A DNA stretch of 64,000 nucleotides from Azospirillum endophyticum (GCF_016595245.1 NZ_JAENHM010000021.1:19305-83304), one strand, 5' to 3'; shown: positions 53,263 through 63,786, numbered from the stretch's first letter. Notes: a model not told the origin generated them from the sequence alone. Program-made: numbers and translations.

Positions 53263-53481
53263 ATGGAAGACATCGACCGCCAAAGAGCGCTTGCCTATTT
53301 CGAAAGGCTGGGGAAAGAGCGCGTTCGACTCTATACCGCCATCGACTGCGACCGTTATCTCGGTGATTGGCAGGTTCGTGAATTGGCCGACCAGTGGCTT
53401 GATGCGAAGAATGCGGAAGACATGCCAAAGACGTTGGGGTTGCCGTTGTGGCGGCGGCTGTTGTCCAACCGCCGCCTTTGA
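53263..53481 (+). CDS. small hypothetical protein
   Basis: A 72-residue charged protein with plausible helices (QRALAYFERLGKERVRLYTA, DWQVRELADQWLDAKNAED) and lower G+C than its neighbours. No clear ribosome site precedes the ATG at 53263. It is convergent with mtnA, 7 nt apart. The amino-acid composition looks like a real protein, but no family is recognised. Confidence 0.5.
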   Translation: MEDIDRQRALAYFERLGKERVRLYTAIDCDRYLGDWQVRELADQWLDAKNAEDMPKTLGLPLWRRLLSNRRL

Positions 53482-53488
53482 GATTTCG

Positions 53489-54580
53489 TCAACCTCGTTC
53501 CGGAAACAAATCCCGCAACCCGTCGCGTGACGCCGCGCAGACGCCGCGTTCGGTGATCAGGCCGGTCACCAGCCGCGCCGGCGTGACGTCGAAGGCGTAG
53601 TTGGCGACCGGACTGCCGTCGGGAGTGACGCGCACCGTTTCGATCCGGCCATCGGCGGTGCGGCCGGTCAGTTCGCTCACCTCGCGGCCGTCGCGCTCCT
53701 CGATCGGGATGTCGCGCACGCCGTCGGCGATGGTCCAGTCGATGGTCGGCGACGGCAGCCCGACATAGAAGGGCACGCCGTTGTCATGCGCGGCCAGCGC
53801 CTTCAGATAGGTGCCGATCTTGTTGCAGACATCGCCGGTCGCGGTGGTGCGGTCGGTGCCGACGATGCACAGGTCGACCTTGCCATGCTGCATCAGGTGG
53901 CCGCCGACATTGTCGGCGATGACGGTGTGGGGGACGCCGTGGTGCTTCAGTTCCCAGGCGGTCAGGCTGGCGCCCTGGTTGCGCGGCCGCGTCTCGTCGA
54001 CCCAGACATGCAGCGGGACGCCCTGTTCGAAAGCGGCATAGACCGGCGCCAGCGCGGTGCCCCAGTCGACGGTGGCGAGCCAGCCGGCGTTGCAGTGGGT
54101 CAGCACGTTCACCGGCTCGCCCGGCGCCTTGCGCTCCGCCGCGGAATGGATCAGGGCGGCGCCGTGGAGGCCGATGGAGCGGTTGATCTCAACATCCTCG
54201 TCGGCGATGGCCGCGGCCTCAGCCTCGGCGGCTTCGCTGCGCTGCGACTCGGGAAGAGGCGCCAGGCGGCGGCGCATGCGCTCCAGCGCCCAGCGCAGGT
54301 TGACCGCGGTCGGACGGGTCGCCAGCAGCGCCGCGCAGGCGTGATCCAGCCCCCGGTCGCTCGCGTCGGCACGCAGGGCCAGCGCCACGCCATAGGCCGC
54401 CGCGGCCCCGATCAGCGGGGCGCCGCGCACCAGCATGGCGCGGATGGCGTGGGCGGCGTCTTCCAGGCTGGTCAGGCGGACGATGGCGAAATCATGCGGA
54501 AGCCGGGTCTGGTCGATGATGGCGACCGAACCTCTGCCATCCGGCCATATGGTGCGATAAGCCGTCCCGTCGATCCGCAT
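53489..54580 (-). CDS. mtnA: S-methyl-5-thioribose-1-phosphate isomerase
   Basis: A 363-residue enzyme of the methionine salvage pathway, converting methylthioribose 1-phosphate to methylthioribulose 1-phosphate. It belongs to the eIF2B-like family. [16 protein letters not shown], the catalytic Cys in [14 protein letters not shown] and the catalytic Asp in [20 protein letters not shown] are all in place. GGGAGG precedes the ATG at 54580. No other mtn genes are in the window. Its 150 nt leader, shared with a divergent kinase gene, can form a short hairpin (54606-54626). Confidence 0.95.
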   Translation of the reverse strand: MRIDGTAYRTIWPDGRGSVAIIDQTRLPHDFAIVRLTSLEDAAHAIRAMLVRGAPLIGAAAAYGVALALRADASDRGLDHACAALLATRPTAVNLRWALERMRRRLAPLPESQRSEAAEAEAAAIADEDVEINRSIGLHGAALIHSAAERKAPGEPVNVLTHCNAGWLATVDWGTALAPVYAAFEQGVPLHVWVDETRPRNQGASLTAWELKHHGVPHTVIADNVGGHLMQHGKVDLCIVGTDRTTATGDVCNKIGTYLKALAAHDNGVPFYVGLPSPTIDWTIADGVRDIPIEERDGREVSELTGRTADGRIETVRVTPDGSPVANYAFDVTPARLVTGLITERGVCAASRDGLRDLFPERG

Positions 54581-54731
54581 AACACCATCCTCCCGATGAC
54601 CGTTCCATCCCTGCCAATGCGGGATGACTTTGTCGGCACCTCACAATAGGTGGTGGCCGCTACGGCTTCAACACGGGTAGCGTTCGGCGGAACCGTCACC
54701 CGCCGGACGGTGTTACCGTTTCCGGCTAAGA

Positions 54732-56426
54732 ATGAAGTGGCCGTATCCCCACATGGTTTCCAACACGATGCCGTTGCGCGCGCTGCGTTCCCATCCTTCC
54801 CCGCTCTACCGGCTGCCCGGTTCGGCGCTGGTCCTGATCGCCTGCACCGCCGCGGTTCTGCTGACCATCGGGCTGTCGGCCGTCTTCGCTTGGCGCGACC
54901 GCAACGAGGCGGTTCAGCAGGCGACCGGCGTCGCCGGCAACATTGGGCTGCTGGCGGGGGAACATGCCGCCCGGCTGATCGAGTCGGGCGACCTGCTGCT
55001 GACACAGGCGGCCACATTGGCCGGGCCGCCCGGAACCCCGCTGCCCGACGACGTGGCGACGCGCGACCGCATGGCCTTGCTTGCGGCCAGCGCTCCCCAT
55101 GTGGTCGGGCTGGAACTCCGCGACTCCTCGGGCGCGCTGCGCCTGTCGAGCCTGTCAAACTCGGCCTCTGGCGCGGCCCCGGGCGCCGCGTCGCCGGCGC
55201 TCAAGCCGAATGGGATGGCCATCGGCACCGGCCGGATGCAAGAGCGTTCGGTGATCACCCTGGCGCAGCCCCTGCCGGGAGCTTCGGCCGGGAGCGGGAC
55301 GCCGCGCGGCTGGGCGGTCGCCGGTCTGGACGCGCGGGCCTTTCGCGACGTCTACCGTTCGCTCGACGTCGGCTATGGGCACAGCATCGCCATCCTCCAG
55401 CCGGACGGCACCCCGCTGCTGCGCGAGCCGGAAGGTGGCGGCACCATGGGCGGCAACGCCGGCGACGACACCGCCAGCCATGCCGACGACATCACCGTGA
55501 CCCGCCCGATCGGCGACACCGGCCTGTCGGCGGCGGTGACCATCTCCACCGGCAGCGTGCTGCGGCGCTGGAGCGAGCGGCTGTGGATCTATGCCGCCTT
55601 CGCCGCGGCGGCCTGCGCCACGGTCGCGGTGATCGGTGCCCTCGCCATCCAGCGCGCCCGGCGCGAACGCGAGGCCGAGGATGCCCTTCAGCACGCCTAC
55701 GACACGCTGGAAGAGCATGTCCACCAGCGCACCGCCCAGCTGGAGCGCGCCAACGCCCAGCTGGAAGCCGCGGTGACCGACAAGGAGGTGTTGCTGAAGG
55801 AGGTGCAGCATCGGGTGAAGAACAATCTTCAGGTCATCTGCAGCCTGCTGCGCCTGCAGGCGGCCCGCATCGACGAGCATGCCCGCCGTGGCTTCGACGA
55901 GAGCCTGCGCCGCATCCAGACCATGAGCCTGCTGCACGAACTGCTCCATCGGTCGGAGGAGCCGGCGCACATCAACTTCGCGGACGCGCTGCGCCAGATG
56001 TGCGACGGGCTCGTGCGCTCCGACAACCCGACCGCCGCCCGGCTGGAGTTGGAGACGCAGGACTGGATCGTCGATGCCGACCGGGCCACGCCGCTGGCCA
56101 TCGCCACCAGTGAGCTGGTGTCGAACGCGCTGCTGCACGCCTTCCCGCACGGGCATCCCGGTACCGTGCGCGTCGTGCTGGAGCGCGAGGGTGCCGGCAT
56201 GCGGCTGATCGTGCGCGACGACGGGGTCGGGCTGCCGGCCGGCATGCCGAGCCAGCACAAGCGGCCCGGCAGCGGCGGGGCCAGCAGCGGGCTCGGCCTG
56301 AATCTGGTGCAAGCACTGTCGCACCAGGCCGGGGCGACGCTGAAGATCGAGCGCGATGGCGGCACCATCTTCACACTGACGATTCCCAACCAGCCGGTCC
56401 GTCAGCATGCCAAGACCGCGGCGTAG
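54732..56426 (+). CDS. membrane sensor histidine kinase, HisKA_2 type (second copy)
   Basis: A 564-residue kinase of the same architecture as the one at 44133. First helix about residues 30-52, a periplasmic Cache-like sensor to about 270, second helix about 285-308, coiled coil (HAYDTLEEHVHQRTAQLERA), phosphoacceptor His in LKEVQHRVKNNLQVICSLL, and a HATPase with ATSELVSNALLHAF, RDDGVGLP and GLGLNLVQALSHQ. No regulator gene adjoins it. Starts at 54732, 54753 and 54768 are all possible. Divergent from mtnA. Confidence 0.88.
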   Translation: MKWPYPHMVSNTMPLRALRSHPSPLYRLPGSALVLIACTAAVLLTIGLSAVFAWRDRNEAVQQATGVAGNIGLLAGEHAARLIESGDLLLTQAATLAGPPGTPLPDDVATRDRMALLAASAPHVVGLELRDSSGALRLSSLSNSASGAAPGAASPALKPNGMAIGTGRMQERSVITLAQPLPGASAGSGTPRGWAVAGLDARAFRDVYRSLDVGYGHSIAILQPDGTPLLREPEGGGTMGGNAGDDTASHADDITVTRPIGDTGLSAAVTISTGSVLRRWSERLWIYAAFAAAACATVAVIGALAIQRARREREAEDALQHAYDTLEEHVHQRTAQLERANAQLEAAVTDKEVLLKEVQHRVKNNLQVICSLLRLQAARIDEHARRGFDESLRRIQTMSLLHELLHRSEEPAHINFADALRQMCDGLVRSDNPTAARLELETQDWIVDADRATPLAIATSELVSNALLHAFPHGHPGTVRVVLEREGAGMRLIVRDDGVGLPAGMPSQHKRPGSGGASSGLGLNLVQALSHQAGATLKIERDGGTIFTLTIPNQPVRQHAKTAA

Positions 56427-56454
56427 CTGACGACGGCATGAAGGACCGGACGGT

Positions 56455-56584
56455 CTCATACGCGGTCAGAAAAATTCTGACCGCTGCGTTCATACGCCAC
56501 GCAGGCTTCGCGCCTGGCGGCGCGCGCCCGCAGTCGCGGGCGATACCGGGTTCGAAAAGTCAGAACTTTCCGAATCCGGTATCA
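56455..56584. repeat. 130 bp interspersed structured repeat, copy 2
   Basis: Base-for-base identical to 24481-24610, in the same orientation. It lies 29 nt after the kinase stop and next to the dps terminator. Complete identity over 130 bp, 32 kb apart, points to recent copying or gene conversion. Confidence 0.9.
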
Positions 56585-56589
56585 TACGG

Positions 56590-56626
56590 AAAAGGGCCTC
56601 CCCATCCTGCCGGACGGGAAGGCCCT
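56590..56626 (-). terminator. Rho-independent terminator of dps
   Basis: Read on the minus strand, AGGGCCT-TCCCGTCC pairs with GGATGGG-GAGGCCCT, followed by TTTT. It lies 24 nt past the dps stop. Confidence 0.75.
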
Positions 56627-56649
56627 GACCTTGTAAGCCGGTCCCGCGA

Positions 56650-57117
56650 CTATTCCAGCATGCTGCGCAGCATCCAGGCGGTCTTGTCGTGGATCTGCAG
56701 GCGCTGGGTCAGCAGGTCGGCCGTCGGCTCGTCGCTGCCCTGCTCGGCCAGCGGGAAGACGCTGCGGATGGTGCGGGCGGCGGCCTCATGGCCTTCGACC
56801 AGCTGGCGGATCATGTCGTTCGCCTTGGGAACGCCCGCCTCTTCCTTGATCGAGGCCAGCTGCGCGAACTGCGAGAAGCTGCCCGGCGCCGGATAGCCCA
56901 GCGCGCGGATGCGCTCCGCGATCTCGTCCAGCGCGGTCCACAGCTCCGTATACTGGGTCATGAACATGGTGTGGAGCGTGTTGAACATCGGCCCGGTGAC
57001 GTTCCAGTGGAACGAGTGGGTCTTGATGTAGAGCGCGAAGGTGTCGGCCAGAACCTTGTTCAGCCCTTCGGCGATGGATTTGCGGTCTTCATCCGAGATC
57101 CCGATGTCGATCTTCAT
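56650..57117 (-). CDS. dps: Dps-family DNA-protecting ferritin-like protein
   Basis: A 155-residue Dps. The ferroxidase-site residues are in [20 protein letters not shown] (His, His and the FNTLH segment) and [19 protein letters not shown], as in the family. It forms a 12-subunit shell that stores iron, removes peroxide and binds DNA in stationary phase. GAAGGA precedes the ATG at 57117. A terminator follows. The upstream 180 nt hold no gene and probably the stress-controlled promoter. Confidence 0.95.
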   Translation of the reverse strand: MKIDIGISDEDRKSIAEGLNKVLADTFALYIKTHSFHWNVTGPMFNTLHTMFMTQYTELWTALDEIAERIRALGYPAPGSFSQFAQLASIKEEAGVPKANDMIRQLVEGHEAAARTIRSVFPLAEQGSDEPTADLLTQRLQIHDKTAWMLRSMLE

Positions 57118-57298
57118 GCTTCGATCCTTCTTCTTGGGTCCTGCATCATAATCCCCGCTTTGGCTCGGGCTCCAGCGCGGCGGTCACCGGCCGCTGCCCC
57201 GCGGTCCCGGACAACAGCTTGGGCGCAAGCGGGCTGTTTCAAGGCTGATGCGACCAAACTTCGCGGATGGGTGGCCCGCCTCGGGCGTATAGGCCGCC

Positions 57299-59011
57299 TC
57301 AGCCCGCCCTCAGCCGGCCGATGAAGTGAGACACCTCGCGGTTCAGCGTCACCGCTTGGCCATCCAGCAGTTCCGCGGCGCGCAGGACCTCGCCGGCGGC
57401 GGTGCCGGTCTCGCCGGCGCTGACGGAGACGGCGGCGATGGTTTGGGAGACTTCGGCGGTGCCGGCGGCGGCCTCCTGGACGTTGCGGGTGATCTCCTGG
57501 GTGGCGGCGGCCTGCTGCTCCATGGCGCCGGCGATGGAGCCGACGATCTCGTCGATGCCGACCACCGTGTCGCCCACCCCCTTGATGGCGGCGACGGCGG
57601 CGCCGGTCACCTGCTGCATGGCGGCGATCTGGGTGCCGATGTCCTCGGTCGCCTTCGCCGTCTGGGTGGCGAGGTTCTTCACCTCGCTCGCCACGACGGC
57701 GAAGCCTTTTCCGGCTTCCCCCGCCCGCGCCGCCTCGATGGTGGCGTTCAGCGCCAGCAGGTTGGTCTGGGCGGCGATCGAGTTGATCAGGCCGACGATC
57801 TCGCCGATGCGGTGGGCGGCGTCGGACAGGCCGACCACATGGCCGTTGGTCTCCTCCACCGCCTGCACCGCACCGCGCACCATGTCGAAAGAACGGCGGA
57901 CTTGGGCGCCGATCCCGGCGATCGAGGCCGACATCTCTTCCGTCGCGACGGCTGCGGTCTGGACGCTGGTTCCGGCCTGGGCGCTGGCGGCGGCGACGAT
58001 GGCGGCCTGCCGGTTGGCGCCGTCGGCCCGCTCCAACATGCCGGCGGCGTTGCTGCGCACCTGATGGGCACCGGCCCCCACCTGCTGCACCACCTCCGCC
58101 ACGCGGGCCTCGAACAGGTCGGCCAATTCCCGGATGGCGCGCTGCTTTTCCGCCTCAGCCTCCGCCTTCTGGCGCTGCTGGTCGGCGGTCAGCCGCTCCA
58201 CCTCGCGGGCATTGGCCTGGAACACCTCCAGCGCGCGGGCCATGGCGCCGATCTCGTTGCGCATCCGGCCGCCTTCGACCACGCCGTCCAACCTGCCGGC
58301 GGCGAGTTCCGTGGTGGTGCGCGAAAGTTGCTGCAACGGCCGGGTGATCGAGCGGGCGAACAGCAACCCGGCCGACACCATCGCCAGCAGCAGTCCCCCC
58401 ATCACCAGCGCGAAGTCGCGCCGTGCCGCGGCGGTGGCGTCGCGGGTGGCCCGGGTGGCGGCGGCGGTGGAGTGGCCGATGGCCGCCTGCGTCTCCACCA
58501 CCTTGGCGGTCAGGGCGTCGAACTGGTCGTCGGCGTGGGCCATCATCGGGATGCCGATCAGGCGGTCGATGGCCGCCATCTGATTCATCTCCTCCACCGC
58601 CTTGGCATAGGCGCCGATCCGGACCGACACATCGTCCAGCATCGTCCGCTCCGCCTCGGCCAGCGGCATGGCGCGCAACTCCGCGACGGCGCTGCGCGCC
58701 TTGTCCAGATTGGCGGCGATGGCGTCGCGCATGGCCTGGAGCTTGGCCTCCTCGATTCCGGAACCGGACAGGGCGAGGTGCCGGGACACATCGCTGAGGA
58801 TGACATAGGCGATGGCGACCAGCCGGTCGATCCGGCCCAGCCGCTCCGCTGCTTCGCGGTGGATACCGTCCACCGCACCCAGCGCCTGCTCCGACTGGCG
58901 GTCGGCCAGGGCCAGCGCGGCCACCGTCAGGACGATCCCCATCAGGGGGGCCGCGAACACCCGGCCCGTCACCGACAGGCCCGAAAGACGCGCAAAGACA
59001 CCGCCGTTCAT
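57299..59011 (-). CDS. methyl-accepting chemotaxis protein, four-helix sensor type
   Basis: A 570-residue transmembrane receptor: first helix about residues 13-35, a mostly helical periplasmic domain to about 185, second helix about 190-215, HAMP to about 270, and a cytoplasmic signalling hairpin whose tip reads [20 protein letters not shown]. The signalling domain contacts CheA/CheW. Its ligand is unknown. GAGGGGG precedes the ATG. A secreted Cache-domain protein is encoded 50 nt upstream on the same strand and may deliver or share its signal. Confidence 0.93.
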   Translation of the reverse strand: MNGGVFARLSGLSVTGRVFAAPLMGIVLTVAALALADRQSEQALGAVDGIHREAAERLGRIDRLVAIAYVILSDVSRHLALSGSGIEEAKLQAMRDAIAANLDKARSAVAELRAMPLAEAERTMLDDVSVRIGAYAKAVEEMNQMAAIDRLIGIPMMAHADDQFDALTAKVVETQAAIGHSTAAATRATRDATAAARRDFALVMGGLLLAMVSAGLLFARSITRPLQQLSRTTTELAAGRLDGVVEGGRMRNEIGAMARALEVFQANAREVERLTADQQRQKAEAEAEKQRAIRELADLFEARVAEVVQQVGAGAHQVRSNAAGMLERADGANRQAAIVAAASAQAGTSVQTAAVATEEMSASIAGIGAQVRRSFDMVRGAVQAVEETNGHVVGLSDAAHRIGEIVGLINSIAAQTNLLALNATIEAARAGEAGKGFAVVASEVKNLATQTAKATEDIGTQIAAMQQVTGAAVAAIKGVGDTVVGIDEIVGSIAGAMEQQAAATQEITRNVQEAAAGTAEVSQTIAAVSVSAGETGTAAGEVLRAAELLDGQAVTLNREVSHFIGRLRAG

Positions 59012-59061
59012 CCCAACCCCCTCAATCGGCTCCGCACATGCATCGCGTCAGATGCCGGCCG

Positions 59062-59544
59062 TCACTTGTAGATGCCGACATAGGCGACCAGCTCCTGGCC
59101 GGGCACGCGCTTCACGTAGGTGATCTTCGGCTCGATCTTGTTGCTGGCGGGGTTCAGCCAGCGGTATTCGACCCAGCCCTCGCCCTTCTCCCTGGCGACC
59201 GCCAGCACGTCCTGGACGATGAAGCGGCCGTCCGGATCCTTGACGTTGATGACGCTCTGGCCGACGCCGGCCGGGCGCGGCGGATAGACCTTCCAGACGC
59301 CGGCGAAATCGATGACGTTGACGTAGATCTCACCGTGCTTGAACGGGCCGTCGGCGTTGAAAGCCTTGGCGGCCTCGTCCAGGCCCTGGGCGAAGATCCG
59401 GTCTGCGGCCTTCAGGGTGATGGACTTGGCGTCCTCCTGCGTCGGCTTGGCCTCCTGCGCGAGGGCGGAGGGGAACAGGGGGGCGGAAACGACGGTCCCG
59501 GCGGCGGCCAGGGCGACAGCGAGCAAACGAAACCACAGGCGCAT
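59062..59544 (-). CDS. secreted single-Cache domain protein
   Basis: A 160-residue exported protein: signal peptide about residues 1-29 (ending PSALAQ), then one Cache fold (about 40-155). The pattern NADGPFKHGEIYVNVIDFAG, then INVKDPDGRFIVQDVLAVAR and a GWVEYRWLNPASNK segment, is characteristic of the Cache_2-type small-molecule sensors usually fused to chemoreceptors or kinases. Here it is a free periplasmic protein upstream of an MCP in one operon, so a binding-protein role for that receptor is a reasonable guess. Confidence 0.82.
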   Translation of the reverse strand: MRLWFRLLAVALAAAGTVVSAPLFPSALAQEAKPTQEDAKSITLKAADRIFAQGLDEAAKAFNADGPFKHGEIYVNVIDFAGVWKVYPPRPAGVGQSVINVKDPDGRFIVQDVLAVAREKGEGWVEYRWLNPASNKIEPKITYVKRVPGQELVAYVGIYK

Positions 59545-60153
59545 ATGCTCTTTCCCCGAGGAATGCGGAGCGGCCGGCGACCCGGGCGCGCTCCTGAAGG
59601 TGTTGTTCGGCCTTCATCGCCCTTGGGCGCGGCCATTATCACGCAAGGTTACCGGTGGAAGGTTTCATTCATTTGTCCGTCTTATTTCTTTGCGATCACA
59701 CCGCGTTGCAGCATAGCAATATTGCGACTCTATGATCAAATTTTACGCGCATAGGATGCGTAATCCTTGTTTCAAATCCTGCAACGGGCGACTTGATGGA
59801 GGTGACGGAGAGTTTGGGCCGACCGTCAGCCGATGCGGCCTATCGACGCATGGACGGCTCCCCTGCTTCGCGCGTGACGGTTTGCCGCCCCTTTTTTCCA
59901 TCGACAGCCGCGTCGTTCAGGTGGAGCATCGAAACTCCGATGCGGGCGCTCCGCCGGCTCCGGACCCGATGCGCTGATCCAGCGCCTGTCCGCCGCCGCC
60001 CGTCGCCTGGTCCGGACATGCCAGTCCTTTGAAGGTGCCAGTCTGAAGAGCCACATGCGAACGGGCCGCCCCGGCGGCCGGCGCCAGCGGCCCATTCCCG
60101 GCCCAGGCCCGTCCCCCGGTCACGACAGCCCGAAGCTTCGACGGGAGGTGTGA
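59545..60153. other. 609 nt intergenic region, divergent promoters
   Basis: Between the leftward Cache-MCP operon and the rightward EF-G-like gene. The left half (59640-59790) is clearly AT-rich and probably holds promoters; it includes the inverted repeat TTACGC/GCGTAA at 59743-59763. Frames crossing the right half have no start signals. A tRNA T-loop-like string near 59770 has no tRNA around it. Confidence 0.5.
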
Positions 60154-62193
60154 ATGCCGCATACGCAAATCCGGACGGCGCGCTGCGCGGCGCTGGTCGG
60201 CCCCTATCTCGCCGGCAAGACGACACTGCTGGAAAGCCTGCTGTTCGCCGCCGGGGCCGTCACCCGCAAGGGCAGCGTGCGCGACGGCAATGCCGTGGGC
60301 GACAACTCGCCGGAGGCCAAGGCCCGCTCGATGAGCACCGAGCTGAACGTCGCCTCCTTCGATTACCTGGGGGAACGCTGGTCGATCCTGGACTGTCCCG
60401 GCTCGGTCGAACTGACGGGAGAGGCGCAGGCGGCACTGATGGCCGCCGACATCGCCATCGTGGTGGCGGAGGCGGCGCCTGAGAAGGCGGTGTTGCTGGC
60501 TCCGCTGTTCAAGATGCTGGACGACCACCGCATCCCGCATCTGCTGTTCATCAACAAGATCGATGCGCTGGGCGACATCAGGGTACGCGACGTCGTCGCC
60601 GCCTATCAGGAGGTCTCGGCCCGCAAGCTGGTCCTGCGCGAGGTGCCGTTGCGCGAGAACGGCCAGATCACCGGGCTGATCGATCTGGTCAGCGAACGCG
60701 CGTGGCGCTTCAACCCGCACAAGCCGTCCGAACCGGTGGCCCTGCCCGACAATGCCCGCGACTGGGAGGCGGAGGCGCGGCAGGCGATGCTGGAATCGGC
60801 CGCGGACTTCGACGATGGCCTGCTGGAGAAGCTGCTGGAGGAGATGGCCCCGGACAGTGCCGAACTGTACCGGACGCTGGCGCAGGAACTGGCCGACGAC
60901 CTGATCGTCCCCGTCTTTTTCGGGTCGGCGGAGAACGACAACGGTATCCGCCGCCTGTTGAAGGCCCTGCGGCACGAGGGGCCGGAGGTCGCCACCACCG
61001 CGGCCCGCATCGACCTTCCCGCGGGCACGGCAGTCGCGGCCCAGGTGGTGAAGACGATGATGGGCTCCCATGCCGGTAAGCTCAGCCTCGCCCGCGTCTG
61101 GCGAGGCACCGTCACCGATGGCATGACGCTGGGGGCCGAGCGGGTGTCCGGCCTCTTCCAGCTGTTCGGCCGCGACCAGACCAAGGTGCCGCAGGCCGTG
61201 GCCGGCGACTTCGTGGCGCTTGGCCGGCTGGAAAAGGCGGCGACCGGCGACCGGTTGACCGAGAAGGCCGACCTCGGCCCGCCCGCCGACTGGCCGGCCG
61301 CCGCCCCGCCGGTGCATGGGCTGGCCCTGCGCGCTGAGAACCGCAATGACGAGGTGAAGTTGTCCGCCGCCCTGCAGAAGCTGCGGGAGGAGGACCCGTC
61401 CCTGACCATCGACCAGTCGGCGGAAACCGGGGAACTGGTGCTGTGGGGGCAGGGCGACGTGCATCTGAAGCTGGCGATGGACCGGTTGCGCAGCCGCTTC
61501 AACGTCGCGGTGAAGGGCCAGCCGCCGCAGGTTCCCTATAAGGAGACGATCCGCAAGGGCACCAGCCATCATGCCCGCTTCAAGCGGCAGACCGGCGGCC
61601 ACGGCCAGTTCGCCGACATCCATGTGGAGGTCCGGCCGCTGCCACGCGGAGCGGGGATCCAGTTCGAGGATGGAGTGGTCGGCGGCGCCGTGCCGCGCCA
61701 GTATATCCCGGCGGTGGAGGCCGGCGTGCGCGAGGCGGCGGTGCGCGGGCCGCTGGGCTTTCCGGTGGTGGATTTCGCGGTGACGCTGACCGGTGGCCAG
61801 TTCCACGCCGTCGACAGCTCCGACATGGCCTTCAAGACGGTGGCGCGGCAGGCGATGGCGGACGCGCTGCCGGGCTGCGAGCCGGTTCTGCTGGAGCCGA
61901 TGCTGACCGTCACCATCGCGGTGCCCAGCGCCTTCACGCCGAAGGTGCAGCGTTTGGTCAGCGGCCGGCGCGGCCAGCTTCTGGGCTTCGACGCGCGGCC
62001 GGGCTGGCCCGGCTGGGACGAGGTGAAGGCCTGCATGCCGCAGGCGGACATGCAGGATCTGATCGTGGAGCTGCGGTCGCTGACCTTCGGCGTCGGCAGC
62101 TACAGCGCCGAATTCGAACGGCTTCAGGAGGTGGTCGGCAAGGCGGCGGACCGGGCCGTCGAAATCCGCCGCGACATGCTGGCGGCACAATAG
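60154..62193 (+). CDS. elongation factor G-like GTPase (EF-G paralogue)
   Basis: A 679-residue translational GTPase resembling EF-G2-like proteins. The P-loop is GPYLAGKTTL, G3 is DCPG and G4 is NKID; switch I reads ARSMSTELN where EF-G has RGITI. Domains II-V follow, with GGHGQFADIHVEVRPLP as domain IV/V signature. The family is a second EF-G of unclear role, distinct from the main fusA in the str operon. GGGAGG is 4 nt before the ATG at 60154. It is a single-gene unit ending in a hairpin. Confidence 0.9.
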   Translation: MPHTQIRTARCAALVGPYLAGKTTLLESLLFAAGAVTRKGSVRDGNAVGDNSPEAKARSMSTELNVASFDYLGERWSILDCPGSVELTGEAQAALMAADIAIVVAEAAPEKAVLLAPLFKMLDDHRIPHLLFINKIDALGDIRVRDVVAAYQEVSARKLVLREVPLRENGQITGLIDLVSERAWRFNPHKPSEPVALPDNARDWEAEARQAMLESAADFDDGLLEKLLEEMAPDSAELYRTLAQELADDLIVPVFFGSAENDNGIRRLLKALRHEGPEVATTAARIDLPAGTAVAAQVVKTMMGSHAGKLSLARVWRGTVTDGMTLGAERVSGLFQLFGRDQTKVPQAVAGDFVALGRLEKAATGDRLTEKADLGPPADWPAAAPPVHGLALRAENRNDEVKLSAALQKLREEDPSLTIDQSAETGELVLWGQGDVHLKLAMDRLRSRFNVAVKGQPPQVPYKETIRKGTSHHARFKRQTGGHGQFADIHVEVRPLPRGAGIQFEDGVVGGAVPRQYIPAVEAGVREAAVRGPLGFPVVDFAVTLTGGQFHAVDSSDMAFKTVARQAMADALPGCEPVLLEPMLTVTIAVPSAFTPKVQRLVSGRRGQLLGFDARPGWPGWDEVKACMPQADMQDLIVELRSLTFGVGSYSAEFERLQEVVGKAADRAVEIRRDMLAAQ

Positions 62194-62202
62194 GCGACCG
62201 GA

Positions 62203-62235
62203 CGCTGCACCGCCCGGCTGACGAGCGGTGCAGCG
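62203..62235. terminator. hairpin between convergent EF-G-like and MCP genes
   Basis: CGCTGCACCGC and GCGGTGCAGCG, a perfect 11 bp stem with an 11 nt loop. No T run, so it is a weaker terminator candidate, but its position 10 nt past one stop and 26 nt from the other suits both genes. Confidence 0.6.
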
Positions 62236-62260
62236 GGTCCGTCCGTCGACCTCCCGCTTT

Positions 62261-63670
62261 CTACCGTGCGTCGGCGGCGGCGAATTCCTTGACCTTCGTC
62301 TTCAGCAGATCGAAGGTTCCGCTCAGGTTGTTGGCGGAAGAAAGCACCTCGGCGGACATCTCGCCGCTCTTCGCTGCGGCATGGGCAACCGCGTCGATGT
62401 GGGCGGCGACCATCCGGGTCCCCTCCGCAACCGACCGCACCCGTTGGGCGATGTCGTGCGTGGTTGCCCCCTGCTGTTCGGTGCCGGCGGCGATGGCGGA
62501 CGAAATCTCGCGAACCTGCGTGATCACCAAGCCGATGTTCTTGATCGCCTCGACCGTTTGCCGGGTCTGATCCTGAACCAGCGAGATCTGGCCGGTGATG
62601 TCCTCCGTCGCCTTCGCGGTCTGGTTGGCGAGATTCTTGACCTCGCCGGCGACGACGGCGAAGCCCTTGCCGGCTTCGCCGGCGCGGGCGGCTTCGATGG
62701 TGGCGTTCAGCGCCAGCAGATTGGTCTGGCTGGCGATGTCCTGGATCAGCTTGACCACCGTTCCGATCTTGCTGGCGGTTTCCGCCAGTCCCTGGACCAT
62801 CGCGTCGGCCCGCCCGGTCTCATCCGCCGCCTTGTTGGAGATGCCGGCCGCGTCGCCGATCCGCTGGGCGATTTCGTTGATCGAGCTGGCGAGCTGCCCG
62901 GTCGCGCTGGCGACGGCCTGGGTGTCGGCCGACACCTGATTGGCGGAGACGGTCGCCTGCTCCATCTTCTGCTCGCCCTCTTGCGACAGGCTGGACAGGG
63001 AATGGGCGACGGTCTGCAGGTCGTCGGCCATCGTCGCCGACCGGCCGGCAAGCTCCGACACCTCGTCCGCGAGCTTATGGCTGCGATGACGCTCTTCCTG
63101 CAGGACGGTCAAATCCTTCCAGTAGGTGATGACATAGTCCTTGCCATCCTGTTTGCAGGCCACCAGCGTCACTTCCACCGGAGCGAGGCTGCCGTCCAGC
63201 CGGCGATGGTACCAGTCGAAGCGGACGAAACCCTCCCTGGCCGCCGCGGTGATGTATTGCACCGCCGCTTCCTGCGACGAGCGTTCGTCCGGCTGCGTCA
63301 CCGGCGACAGGGCTGAGGGGTGCATGCCGACGATGTCATTCCGTGACCGTGCCCGCAGGAAACGCACGGCGGCCTCGTTGCAGGCGCAGAACCCCTCCAT
63401 GGTCGCCACCAGGATCGGGTCGGCCGATTTTTCGAACGCCATCAGGCTCATCGCATCTTCGGGGGAGAGGGTGTTCTTCTCCGTGTCGTTCCGCTGTTCC
63501 CGGCCCAGCAGCAGCCCGCTGGCGAGGATTGCCAACCCGACGACCAACGCCACCCAGAAGGTCCAACCGGACAAGGCGGCAGTGCCGCCACCGGCCAGAA
63601 GGGCGGCCGGCACGGCCAGACCGGAAACCACGATGCCGGCAATCCGCCGGCCGCTCAACGCTTCGACCAT
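62261..63670 (-). CDS. methyl-accepting chemotaxis protein with cytoplasmic PAS domain
   Basis: A 469-residue receptor. Two close N-terminal helices (about residues 10-30 and 35-55) form a hairpin with almost no periplasmic loop; then a PAS domain (about 70-195, [20 protein letters not shown]), a helical linker and the signalling hairpin with the tip [20 protein letters not shown]. It resembles Aer-like or redox/energy receptors that sense inside the cell, but the haem or FAD site is not evident. Convergent with the EF-G-like gene. Confidence 0.9.
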   Translation of the reverse strand: MVEALSGRRIAGIVVSGLAVPAALLAGGGTAALSGWTFWVALVVGLAILASGLLLGREQRNDTEKNTLSPEDAMSLMAFEKSADPILVATMEGFCACNEAAVRFLRARSRNDIVGMHPSALSPVTQPDERSSQEAAVQYITAAAREGFVRFDWYHRRLDGSLAPVEVTLVACKQDGKDYVITYWKDLTVLQEERHRSHKLADEVSELAGRSATMADDLQTVAHSLSSLSQEGEQKMEQATVSANQVSADTQAVASATGQLASSINEIAQRIGDAAGISNKAADETGRADAMVQGLAETASKIGTVVKLIQDIASQTNLLALNATIEAARAGEAGKGFAVVAGEVKNLANQTAKATEDITGQISLVQDQTRQTVEAIKNIGLVITQVREISSAIAAGTEQQGATTHDIAQRVRSVAEGTRMVAAHIDAVAHAAAKSGEMSAEVLSSANNLSGTFDLLKTKVKEFAAADAR

Positions 63671-63786
63671 TGACGCTATCCCCGATGATGCTCTTTTGCG
63701 TGCGACTGTTCGCGCTAAAATCTTGAGGGCCGCATTTAAAAAGACGAAAAGTTAAATAAGGCGTAAAGATTCAATCCAAAAGGAGG

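Noticed and set aside
54581..54731. SAM riboswitch call upstream of mtnA
   Set aside because: The conserved cores of the SAM classes I know are not present; only a simple hairpin is visible, so it is kept as a low-interest finding, not a feature.
59764..59795. tRNA T-loop-like string TTTCAAATCCTGC
   Set aside because: No acceptor stem, anticodon stem or D-arm of the right spacing surrounds it.
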